From: an uncultured Atopobiaceae bacterium | GTDB lineage: Bacteria > Actinomycetota > Coriobacteriia > Coriobacteriales > Atopobiaceae | Direction: 5' to 3' | Assembly: GCA_944321005.1 (NCBI GenBank) | Contig: CALUJT010000069.1 | Location: 1 to 9,543 of the forward strand | Length of the DNA: 9,543 nt | Program-made: the position numbers and the translations under genes | The notes under the pieces: generated by a model | Database searches by the model: none | The model's input: the letters and a program-made list of their open reading frames with translations, nothing else | What the model was told of the DNA's origin: nothing | In this document: positions 1 to 9,543 of the stretch, piece after piece | Layout of the letters: every line of letters starts with the position of its first letter | How positions within the stretch are numbered: the stretch's first letter is position 1

Positions 1-113
1 TGGCAGAACCATCGTATCGGAGGGCCCGGACACTTAGCGGAGGCCGCCCATCTCCAGAGTGGTTTAAAAGCGTTTCGTCCGGAAACCTCCAAGACGAACC
101 CACGCGACGGAAC
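1..113. other. Non-coding left edge
   Basis: I see no plausible gene on either strand. The only structure noted is a short inverted repeat, TTCGTC at 74-79 against GACGAA at 93-98. A gene could begin or end beyond the left edge, so a promoter or a 3' end for it here cannot be excluded. Confidence 0.4.
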
Positions 114-114
114 T

Positions 115-175
115 TGACAGCTGGCCCTGAGCAAACTGTCAACCTATGACAGCTGGCCCTGAGCAATCTGTCAAC
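115..175. repeat. Two 29-bp direct repeats, each an interrupted palindrome
   Basis: The units at 115-143 and 147-175 are 29 bp each, separated by 3 bp (period 32 bp), and differ at one base only (A at 135, T at 167). Each unit begins TGACAG and ends CTGTCAAC, so the arms TTGACAG and CTGTCAA form an inverted repeat around a 15-nt centre containing CTGGCCCTGAGCAA. The first copy has the full 7-bp arms (114-120 and 136-142); the second has A instead of T at the outermost position. They lie just beyond the gyrA terminator-like hairpin. They could be operator sites for a dimeric protein, tandem RNA hairpins at a transcript end, or a small intergenic repeat family. Nothing in the window decides between these. 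Confidence 0.85.
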
Positions 176-181
176 AAGGAT

Positions 182-213
182 GCGGCCCGCGAGCGCGTTT
201 GCTCGCGGGCCGC
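182..213 (-). terminator. Hairpin after gyrA, probable terminator
   Basis: A perfect 13-bp stem (182-194 paired with 201-213, arm GCGGCCCGCGAGC) closes a 6-nt loop and lies 12 bp beyond the gyrA stop. The position and GC-rich stem fit a transcription end. On the gyrA-sense strand the stem is followed by ATCCTTGTTG rather than a clean T run, so intrinsic termination may be inefficient, or the hairpin may mainly protect the 3' end. Confidence 0.6.
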
Positions 214-225
214 TCCGTCGGGCTG

Positions 226-2996
<2,771 letters not shown>

Positions 2997-2997
<1 letters not shown>

Positions 2998-3053
2998 GTT
3001 CTTCTCCTAATGAATCGTGGTGAAACCTGTCGTTCTTCTCCGCCGTTCTTCTC
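2997..3053 (-). repeat. Three copies of GAGAAGAACG upstream of gyrA
   Basis: On the minus strand the 10-mer GAGAAGAACG occurs at 3053-3044, 3040-3031 and 3006-2997. The last copy overlaps the ribosome binding site and the first base of the start codon. The first two are 13 bp apart. Whether they arose by local duplication or act as leader-RNA elements cannot be told from the sequence. Confidence 0.6.
3004..3008 (-). promoter_or_regulatory. Ribosome binding site of gyrA
   Basis: On the minus strand AGGAG stands 6 nt before the GTG at 2997. This fixes the start that includes the acidic N-terminal extension. Confidence 0.8.
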
Positions 3054-3089
3054 GCCGGCCCGCGTCGGGACCGCCCAACAACAGACGAG

Positions 3090-3106
3090 CCCGGCTGGGG
3101 CCCGGG
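3090..3106. other. Short hairpin in the gyrB-gyrA spacer
   Basis: CCCGG (3090-3094) pairs with CCGGG (3102-3106) around a 7-nt loop. There is a TTT on the plus-strand side only, so it is not an obvious terminator for the minus-strand genes. It may be a leader structure of the gyrA message. Confidence 0.35.
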
Positions 3107-3137
3107 TTTCTGAGGTGCTCGAGATTGCCCCGAAAGA

Positions 3138-3169
3138 GGCGGCCGCACGCCTGACGTGCGGCGGCCGCC
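3138..3169 (-). terminator. Bulged GC-rich hairpin after gyrB, possible terminator or attenuator
   Basis: Left arm 3138-3149 (GGCGGCCGCACG) pairs over 12 bp with right arm 3155-3169, with a 3-nt bulge and a 5-nt loop CCTGA. It lies about 36 bp beyond the gyrB stop. In the gyrB sense direction the stem is followed by TCTTTCGG, a weak T stretch. This suggests partial termination between gyrB and gyrA, or RNA processing. Confidence 0.5.
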
Positions 3170-3205
3170 GATTGAGGGGTAGATCGGGTGCCTCAGGAAG
3201 CCGGG

Positions 3206-5242
<2,037 letters not shown>

Positions 5243-5249
5243 GCGCACG

Positions 5250-5257
5250 TCCTCTCC
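5250..5257 (-). promoter_or_regulatory. Ribosome binding site of gyrB
   Basis: On the minus strand GGAGAGGA ends 7 nt before the GTG at 5242. This decides the start against the GTG two codons earlier (1 nt away) and the in-frame ATG at 5329. Confidence 0.75.
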
Positions 5258-5312
5258 AGCCGGGCCCGCGTCCGCGCGAGCCCTCTCACAGGTGTCTGTT
5301 TGTCTGAACCGA

Positions 5313-5321
5313 GCTATACCA
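5313..5321 (-). promoter_or_regulatory. Candidate extended -10 promoter of gyrB
   Basis: On the minus strand TGGTATAGC reads as an extended -10 element (TGn followed by TATAGC). No good -35 hexamer lies 16-18 bp upstream. If used, the transcript would start near 5306 and carry a leader of about 64 nt. Confidence 0.35.
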
Positions 5322-5348
5322 ATGGCCATTTAATCGAATGATAACGCT

Positions 5349-5373
5349 TCAACGGCCCCTCAGAGGCCGTTTG
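5349..5373. terminator. Hairpin between the DUF721 gene and gyrB
   Basis: AACGGCC (5351-5357) pairs with GGCCGTT (5365-5371) around a 7-nt loop; two more pairs can form outside a one-base bulge. It lies 20 bp beyond the DUF721 stop and upstream of the candidate gyrB promoter, as expected for the end of the dnaN-recF-DUF721 transcript. There is no T run on the minus strand, so termination may be incomplete. Confidence 0.45.
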
Positions 5374-5390
5374 AGACGAGCTTCACGATT

Positions 5391-5939
5391 TTAGCGGCTG
5401 TTGTACCGTTCGCCGCAATCAGCCTCATACGAGGCGCTCATAGCGCGCGAGACCGCCTCGCGCAGCGACGCCGGGAGCCCGGAGCAGAGCCCCTCTATCT
5501 CGTCGCGCTCGCGCGGGGTGAGCGGACGCCGCGGGCGGGACGGTGCGGCGGCGTGCGCGGGCCGCTCGTTCTTCTCGCCCCCCGGAGAGGCCTCGCGGCG
5601 CGGGTATCTGCTCAGGCGAAACTCCACCTTGGAGAAGCCGTGGCCCGCGTTTGCCAGGCGCGCGAGGTAGACCTCGCTGTTTGCCGAGAAGTCCGTGACG
5701 CGTGCGCGGGAGTCCACGTAGACCACGAGCACGGGCCCGCTCTCCCCGCGCCGGGGCTCGCGCACGAAGGTGCCCGTGGTGTGGGCGCGCTCTATGTCGC
5801 CGTTGGCCGCGTACCAGGCGCGGGTGACGTCGCCGCCGGCACCCGCCGGGGGGACCACCGCGCCCGAGAATACCTCGGCGATGGAGGACGTCCCGGCCTC
5901 GCGACGGGCGACCTCCGCGGAGATCTCATCTCTCGCCAA
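5391..5939 (-). CDS. DUF721 (DciA-like) protein
   Basis: A 182-residue protein recognised by its domain and its position between recF and gyrB, where actinobacteria usually carry a DUF721 gene. Residues 39-112 resemble the DUF721 core: TRAWYAANGDIERAHTTGTF matches the family's tryptophan and following 'G-ia-ht' segment, then a strand (VLVVYVDS, 70-77) and a closing strand (FSKVEFRLS). A disordered Arg/Pro/Ala linker follows (113-138), then a probably helical tail (139-172). DUF721 includes DciA, which assists the replicative helicase in bacteria lacking DnaC; that role here is inferred. The start is TTG, supported by GGAGG 9 nt upstream; no ATG in this frame is available. It overlaps recF by 14 bp, suggesting translational coupling. 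The N-terminal 35 residues look poorly conserved, so the exact start is less sure than the identity. Stop TAA. Confidence 0.85.
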   Translation of the reverse strand: MARDEISAEVARREAGTSSIAEVFSGAVVPPAGAGGDVTRAWYAANGDIERAHTTGTFVREPRRGESGPVLVVYVDSRARVTDFSANSEVYLARLANAGHGFSKVEFRLSRYPRREASPGGEKNERPAHAAAPSRPRRPLTPRERDEIEGLCSGLPASLREAVSRAMSASYEADCGERYNSR

Positions 5940-7017
5940 AGCGCACCACCTCCGCGTCCTCCAGGAGCTCGGGCGAGAAGTACCCGAGGTTCGTGGTGGT
6001 GATCACGGTCTGGATGCCGCGGCCCACGAACCTCACGACGGCGTCCCTGCGCGCGGCGTCGAGCTCGCTCATGACGTCGTCGAGCAGGAGCAGCGGGCGG
6101 GAGCCCAGGATCTCCGCCGCGAGCTCGACCTCGGCCATCTTGAGGGCGAGCGCCACGGAGCGCTGCTGGCCCTGGGAGCCGAAGGTGCGCGCGTCGCGGC
6201 CGGCTATGAGGAAGGTCACGTCGTCGCGATGGGGCCCCACGCAGGTCTGCTGGCGGCGCAGGTCCTCCTCGCGGTGCTCGGCGAGCGCTGAGGCGAAGAG
6301 CTCGCGCAGGTCGTCACGCCCGAGCCCGAGGGCCTCGTCCCCGAGGGTGCAGGCGTAGGAGCAGGTGAGCTCCTCCCCGCCCGAGACCTCGGCGTAGACG
6401 GCGCTCGCGCGCTCCGCCAGGCGCGCCCAGAGCCTGAGGCGCGCCTCGAGGAGCGTGGCCCCGCCCAAGGAAACCGAGGCGTCCCACGCCTCCAGGAGCG
6501 AGCTGTCCACCATGGGGTCCTTGAGCAGGCGGTTTCTCTGCTCGACCGAGCGCGTGTAGGCGGCGAGGACGTTGGCGTAGCCGCGGTTGGCCTGGCGGCC
6601 GAAGTCGTCCAGCTCGCCGCGTCGGTGCGAGGCCCCGCGCTTCACGAGGTCGAGGTCGTCCGGCGTGAAGAGCACGCTCATGAGCGCGCCCGGCATGTCG
6701 GCTGCCTGGCAGCGCTTGCCGTTGCGCGAGAACTGGCGCCTCCCATCCTCCACGTTGCAGCGCACGTCCACCACGCGGCCGTCTCCCTCGAGGCGCGCCT
6801 CGGCGCGCGCGGACGCCGCCCCGGCGCGCACGAGGTCGCGCGGGCGCGGGCGCCTGAACGAGCGGCCGGCCGTGAGGAGCTGCAGGGCCTCGACGGTGTT
6901 GGTCTTCCCCGCGGCGTTGGGCCCCACGAGCACGGTCACCCCCTCGGAGGGGGCGACCGTCAGGCTCTCGAAGCTCCGGAAGTCCAGGAGCGCGAGCTCT
7001 CTCACCAGCAGTCCCAC
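5926..7017 (-). CDS. recF: DNA replication and repair protein RecF
   Basis: SMC/ABC-type ATPase that works with RecO and RecR to load RecA at single-strand gaps and to help stalled forks. The 363 residues match the usual length. Walker A is GPNAAGKT (32-39), preceded by the typical N-terminal strand ending DFRSF. GPHRDD (261-266) is a RecF hallmark, followed by the ABC signature SQGQQRS (281-287) and Walker B with D-loop LLLLDDVMSELD (309-320). The GTG start at 7017 lies 15 bp after the dnaN stop, with only a weak GGCGG upstream. A GTG four codons later (7005) would give a start closer to the family norm, so the first four residues are uncertain. It is probably cotranscribed with dnaN and overlaps the DUF721 gene at its end. 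Stop TGA. Confidence 0.96.
   Translation of the reverse strand: MGLLVRELALLDFRSFESLTVAPSEGVTVLVGPNAAGKTNTVEALQLLTAGRSFRRPRPRDLVRAGAASARAEARLEGDGRVVDVRCNVEDGRRQFSRNGKRCQAADMPGALMSVLFTPDDLDLVKRGASHRRGELDDFGRQANRGYANVLAAYTRSVEQRNRLLKDPMVDSSLLEAWDASVSLGGATLLEARLRLWARLAERASAVYAEVSGGEELTCSYACTLGDEALGLGRDDLRELFASALAEHREEDLRRQQTCVGPHRDDVTFLIAGRDARTFGSQGQQRSVALALKMAEVELAAEILGSRPLLLLDDVMSELDAARRDAVVRFVGRGIQTVITTTNLGYFSPELLEDAEVVRFGER
5949..5953 (-). promoter_or_regulatory. Ribosome binding site of the DUF721 gene, inside recF
   Basis: On the minus strand GGAGG, within the last codons of recF, stands 9 nt before the TTG at 5939. It is the main support for this unusual start codon. Confidence 0.55.
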
Positions 7018-7032
7018 GCGCGCCGCCAGAGG

Positions 7033-8133
7033 CTAGAGGCGGACGGGCATGAGCAGGTAGAGGTAGTTCACCTTGCCGTTGCACTTGAAGATGCCCGGCT
7101 GCACGGAGCCCTGGAGCTCCAGGCGCATGGAGTCCGCTCCCGAGACGGCGTTCACGCAGTCGAACACGTAGTGGTAGTTGAGCGCGATGGAGAGGTCCTG
7201 CCCCTCCACCTGCACGGGGAGGAGCTCCGAGGACTCGCCCTGCTCGGGGGAGCTCGCGGAGAGGCGCATGAGGCCCGCCGCGGCGTCTATGTCAAAGCGC
7301 ACGGAGGCGTTCTGGAGCGCGATCACGGAGACGCGCTTGAGGGCGGCGGAGAACTCGGCCACGTCGAGCGTCACCGCGGTGGCGCAGGAGGGCGGCAGGA
7401 GCTGCTTGTAGTCCGGGAAGTTGCCCTCGATGCGGCGCGCGACGAAGGTGGTGTTGCCAAAGGTGAAGACCACCTGGCTCTCCGTGGTGCCGATCTGGAT
7501 GGACTCGGAGGGGGAGGGCATGGCTAGGACGTCGTGGAACACGGTGCCGCCCACGATGGCGCGGAACGTCTCCCCCGCGGGCGCCTCGGTGGAGGAGTCG
7601 CACACGGCCAGGCGGAAGGAGTCCGTGGCCACCAGGCGAATGGTGTTGTCCTCCACGGTGAGCAGGATGCCCTGGAGGATGGGGCGCGAGGTCTCCTTGG
7701 AGGTCACCTTGTAGACCTTGTCCACCATGCGGGAGAGGAGCTCCGTGGGGAGCTCTATCGTGCGGTCCGGCGTGAGCTCGGGGAAGGCGGGCCAGTCCGC
7801 GGGGTTCAGGGTGTTGAGGCGGAAGGTCGACTTGTCGCACGAGACCATGAGGGTGCGGTCCGACCCCTCGAAGGTGACGGCGGCGTCGGGCAGGGTCTTC
7901 ACGATGTTGGTCATGACCTTGCCGGACACCACGGTCTCGCCCGGCTCCTCCACGTTGGCGGGGATGAGGTGGCGGATGGAGATGGTGAGGTTGTTGGTCT
8001 GGAACTCGAGCGTCCCCTCGTACGCGCGCACGTACACGCCGGAGAGGATGGGCAGCGTCGAGTTGGTACCCATGCCCTTGGCCACCACGGTGAGGGCCCT
8101 CATGAGCGAGGACTGGCTGACGGTGAACTTCAT
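7033..8133 (-). CDS. dnaN: DNA polymerase III sliding clamp (beta subunit)
   Basis: Ring-forming clamp that tethers DNA polymerase III and many repair proteins to DNA. The 366 residues fit three repeats of about 120. Recognisable segments are the N-terminus MKFTVSQSSLMRAL, SRPILQGILL (149-158), LVATDSFRLAV (167-177), EGNFPDY (236-242) and the C-terminal MPVRL (362-366), which lines the partner-binding pocket. The ATG at 8133 is chosen because it gives the conserved N-terminus and has AAAGGG 6 nt upstream. The frame stays open upstream to 8286, but that extension (51 residues, with a hydrophobic run) would cross the probable origin and is unlike any clamp. It is the first gene after the dnaA-dnaN gap and probably heads a dnaN-recF-DUF721 unit. 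Stop TAG. Confidence 0.97.
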   Translation of the reverse strand: MKFTVSQSSLMRALTVVAKGMGTNSTLPILSGVYVRAYEGTLEFQTNNLTISIRHLIPANVEEPGETVVSGKVMTNIVKTLPDAAVTFEGSDRTLMVSCDKSTFRLNTLNPADWPAFPELTPDRTIELPTELLSRMVDKVYKVTSKETSRPILQGILLTVEDNTIRLVATDSFRLAVCDSSTEAPAGETFRAIVGGTVFHDVLAMPSPSESIQIGTTESQVVFTFGNTTFVARRIEGNFPDYKQLLPPSCATAVTLDVAEFSAALKRVSVIALQNASVRFDIDAAAGLMRLSASSPEQGESSELLPVQVEGQDLSIALNYHYVFDCVNAVSGADSMRLELQGSVQPGIFKCNGKVNYLYLLMPVRL

Positions 8134-8139
8134 GTGCGG

Positions 8140-8145
8140 CCCTTT
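8140..8145 (-). promoter_or_regulatory. Ribosome binding site of dnaN
   Basis: On the minus strand AAAGGG stands 6 nt before the ATG at 8133, supporting the conserved start over the longer open frame. Confidence 0.65.
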
Positions 8146-8146
8146 C

Positions 8147-8190
8147 TCTTTTGTACTTAGATAGATATATAGAAACAGCAGTAGTAATAG
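8147..8190. other. AT-rich tract, candidate unwinding element and dnaN promoter zone
   Basis: 32 of 44 bases are A or T by hand count, including TAGATAGATATATAG at 8158-8172. It abuts the dnaN ribosome binding site and the DnaA-trio-like run. It is the most easily melted segment of the gap and the natural place for both duplex opening and the dnaN promoter. Confidence 0.5.
8176..8190 (+). promoter_or_regulatory. DnaA-trio-like trinucleotide run
   Basis: On the plus strand the sequence reads CAG CAG TAG TAA TAG, five consecutive triplets matching the YAR form (3'-[G/A]A[T/C]-5') of the DnaA-trio, where DnaA engages single-stranded DNA at bacterial origins. One further triplet (TAG at 8170-8172) lies beyond a non-matching AAA. 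Strand and position, between the boxes and dnaN, match the arrangement known in Bacillus subtilis. A box-like TTTTCGACA sits 4 bp from its 3' end. Confidence 0.55.
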
Positions 8191-8194
8191 GGTC

Positions 8195-8203
8195 TGTCGA
8201 AAA
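8195..8203 (-). promoter_or_regulatory. DnaA-box-like site next to the trio run
   Basis: On the minus strand TTTTCGACA matches TTATCCACA at 7 of 9 positions. It is 4 bp from the trio-like run, where an initiator-anchoring box is expected. Another TCGACA-type site, CGATCGACA (6 of 9), is at 8277-8285 on the plus strand. Confidence 0.4.
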
Positions 8204-8295
8204 GTCAAAAACCACGAGAAGAACGAGGTCGCGGCGGGCGCGTCAGGTCCCGCGGGAAGCCCTCGCCCCTTAACATCGATCGACACCTCCGCCCA

Positions 8296-8369
8296 TGTAG
8301 AAAGTCTCCTCTACACGCCCGAGTGGGTTTTCCCCGCGTTCCCACACGGTCTCTACAGGGTTCTCTACA
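8296..8369. promoter_or_regulatory. Cluster of TCTACA-core sites, probable variant DnaA boxes
   Basis: Four sites share the core TCTACA: TTCTCTACA 8361-8369 (+, 7 of 9 to TTATCCACA), GTCTCTACA 8349-8357 (+), TCCTCTACA 8307-8315 (+) and CTTTCTACA 8304-8296 (-), the last three at 6 of 9. GTTCCCACA at 8338-8346 (+) is 6 of 9 and keeps the canonical CCACA end. The three sites nearest dnaA are spaced 11 and 12 bp apart in the same orientation; the 8296 and 8307 sites form an inverted pair. They begin directly after the dnaA stop. A different regulator could own them. Confidence 0.5.
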
Positions 8370-8370
8370 C

Positions 8371-9543
8371 TCACGCGTTCCCCGTGATGGAGTCGCGGAT
8401 CTGCATGAGGCGGTCGTAGAAGACCTTGTCGTCGCGCTTGGCCTCGTCGACCACGCTGATGCTGTGCATGACCGTGGCGTGGCTGCGCCCGCCGAAGTGC
8501 TGCCCTATGTCCGCGAGGGTGCGGTCGCAGAGCTCGCGCGAGAGCCAGATGGCGACGTGGCGCGCCTCCATGAGGCCCTTGTGGCGCTTGTTGCCCACGA
8601 GGCTCGCGTGGTCTATGTCGTAGTACTTCTCGACCGCCTTCTGCACGTCCTCGATCGAGACCGTCCTCATGGTGCTGGGCCAGCACTCGCGCGCGAGGGA
8701 GGCTATCTCCTCGCGCGAGATCTCCGACCCGCGGCCCTCGGCGGACGTGGCGGCGAAGAGGCACCGCTGGCAGTAGCCCTCGATCAGGCGGATGTTGGTG
8801 CCCGCTAGCTCGGCCATGTAGCTTCTGGCCTCGGGCGGGATGGTGCCGGTGAGGGCGGGGACGTTCTCGCGCTCGGCGTCCTCCCTCATGCGCTCGCAGA
8901 AGGTCTCGATGAGGCGCAGCTTGAGCTCGTAGCTGGGGACCTGGATCGGCGTGGTGAAGCCCGAGCCCAGACGGCTCGTCACGCGCTCGTCGAATCCGTC
9001 CTTGCCCATGCCCAGCTGCGCGGGCGTGCGGTCCGCGGCGAGCACGATCTGCTTGCCGTTGCTCACGAGCTCGTTGAAGGTGTCGAAGAAGAAGCCGACG
9101 GTGCCCGCCTTGCCGGCCATCTTCTGGATGTCGTCGATGATGAGGACGTCGATGTCGGCGTAGTTCTGCCGCAGGACCGAGGCCGCGGAGCGCTCGGAGT
9201 GGCGCATGGCCTCGGTGTACTCGGTTATGAAGGTCGAGGCGTCTCGGTAGACGCACAGGCGCGACGGGTCGTTGCGGGCGATGTAGTTCTGCACCGCCCT
9301 GAGGAGGTGCGTCTTGCCCAGGCCGCTCTTGCCGTAGATGAAAAGAGGGTTGTACGTGCTGTTCATGCCGTTCGCCACCTGGAGGGCGGCCTGGTAGGCG
9401 ATGTCGTTCTCGTCTCCGCGGACGAAGCGCTCGAAGGTGAGCTTGGAGGTCGCCGGCGAGATGTCCTCGACGAGGGGGTTCCTCTCGCGCCTCCGGCGCA
9501 GCTCCTCGTCGCGGGCGTCGGCGCGCCGCTCGTCCCAGGTGTC
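8371..9543 (-). CDS. dnaA: Chromosomal replication initiator DnaA (5' end off window)
   Basis: AAA+ initiator that binds origin boxes and opens the duplex. The last 390 residues are present, in frame from the right edge; domain I and most of domain II are missing. Numbering from the edge, domain III starts at LTFERFVRGD (35-44), with Walker A GKSGLGKT (71-78), Walker B VLIIDDIQ (133-140) and the arginine-finger region DERVTSRL (185-192). Domain IV spans about 295-390. Its signature reads GGRSHATVMHS (351-361) where GGRDHTTVLHA is usual. A gapless alignment to E. coli keeps Arg399 (R320) and His434 (H355) but gives Pro423 to Ala344, Asp433 to Ser354 and Thr435 to Ala356. The gene ends in TGA, and the box-like cluster starts directly beyond. 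Its promoter is outside the window. Confidence 0.97.
   Translation of the reverse strand, partial: DTWDERRADARDEELRRRRERNPLVEDISPATSKLTFERFVRGDENDIAYQAALQVANGMNSTYNPLFIYGKSGLGKTHLLRAVQNYIARNDPSRLCVYRDASTFITEYTEAMRHSERSAASVLRQNYADIDVLIIDDIQKMAGKAGTVGFFFDTFNELVSNGKQIVLAADRTPAQLGMGKDGFDERVTSRLGSGFTTPIQVPSYELKLRLIETFCERMREDAERENVPALTGTIPPEARSYMAELAGTNIRLIEGYCQRCLFAATSAEGRGSEISREEIASLARECWPSTMRTVSIEDVQKAVEKYYDIDHASLVGNKRHKGLMEARHVAIWLSRELCDRTLADIGQHFGGRSHATVMHSISVVDEAKRDDKVFYDRLMQIRDSITGNA

Larger units (their letters stand above)
8134..8370. other. oriC: Probable chromosomal replication origin (oriC) in the dnaA-dnaN gap
   Basis: The 237-bp gap between dnaA and dnaN is the usual origin site in actinobacteria and many Firmicutes. 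It shows an origin-like order from the dnaA side: six or seven DnaA-box-like sites (8195-8369), a GC-rich stretch (about 8224-8270, with palindromes TCCCGCGGGA and TCGATCGA), then a DnaA-trio-like run (8176-8190) and an AT-rich tract. By hand count, 8147-8190 is 32 of 44 A/T, against a GC-rich background. None of the boxes is canonical TTATCCACA. The AT-rich tract must also hold the dnaN promoter, but I see no convincing -35/-10 pair (TTGACT at 8208-8203 has no good partner). A true origin could lie upstream of dnaA, outside the window. Confidence 0.6.

Noticed and set aside
1..113. Possible tRNA or small RNA at the left edge
   Set aside because: I could not fold a cloverleaf on either strand; only a 6-bp inverted repeat is evident.
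115..175. The two 29-bp repeats as a minimal CRISPR array
   Set aside because: The spacer between copies is only 3 bp, there are just two units, and no cas gene is present.
5243..5329. ATG start for GyrB 29 codons upstream
   Set aside because: No ribosome binding site precedes it, the candidate -10 element lies inside it, and the GTG at 5242 has a strong site and a family-like N-terminus.
8191..8208. GGTCTGTCGAAAAGTC-like sequence resembling an insertion-sequence end
   Set aside because: No matching inverted end, target duplication or transposase is visible, and the segment is better explained as part of the origin box next to the trio run.
8134..8286. N-terminal extension of DnaN by 51 residues, including a hydrophobic run
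   Set aside because: The frame is open by chance. The family N-terminus MKFTV has its own ribosome binding site at 8140-8145, and the extension would cover the origin-like elements.

Overview
The window is a high-GC bacterial chromosome segment holding the classic replication-initiation and gyrase cluster, with every gene on the minus strand. Read right to left (the direction of transcription) the order is dnaA (5' end off the window), a 237-bp non-coding gap, dnaN, recF, a DUF721/DciA-like gene, gyrB and gyrA. This order, the high GC content and the protein sequences point to an actinobacterium. My impression is the class Coriobacteriia (Olsenella/Atopobium-like), but that assignment is inference.

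Layout. 8371-9543: dnaA from just before the AAA+ core to the C-terminus. 8134-8370: dnaA-dnaN gap, which I read as the probable chromosomal origin. It has clustered DnaA-box-like sites on the dnaA side, a GC-rich middle, then a trinucleotide stretch matching the DnaA-trio pattern and an AT-rich tract next to dnaN. 5391-8133: dnaN, recF and the DUF721 gene packed tightly (15-bp gap, then a 14-bp overlap), probably one transcription unit. 3206-5242 gyrB and 226-2997 gyrA each follow a hairpin-containing spacer (148 and 208 bp) and probably have some independent control. 1-225: gyrA 3' flank with a perfect 13-bp-stem hairpin and two nearly identical 29-bp repeats.

How the genes work together. 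DnaA opens the origin, the DciA-like protein probably helps load or operate the replicative helicase, the DnaN clamp gives the polymerase processivity, RecF acts at gaps and stalled forks, and GyrA/GyrB remove the positive supercoils made by the fork.

The most interesting signal is a possible co-variation. This DnaA keeps the minor-groove arginine of its DNA-binding domain, but three residues in the major-groove reading surface differ from the usual ones: the DHT of the signature reads SHA, and the preceding proline is alanine. I find no canonical TTATCCACA box in the window, while the dnaA-dnaN gap holds four sites with the core TCTACA and two with TCGACA in place of TCCACA. This may be an origin with a shifted initiator-box specificity. 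Other points to check are a very acidic N-terminal extension of about 75 residues on GyrA, two tryptophans at unusual positions in the GyrA quinolone-resistance region, and the repeats flanking gyrA.
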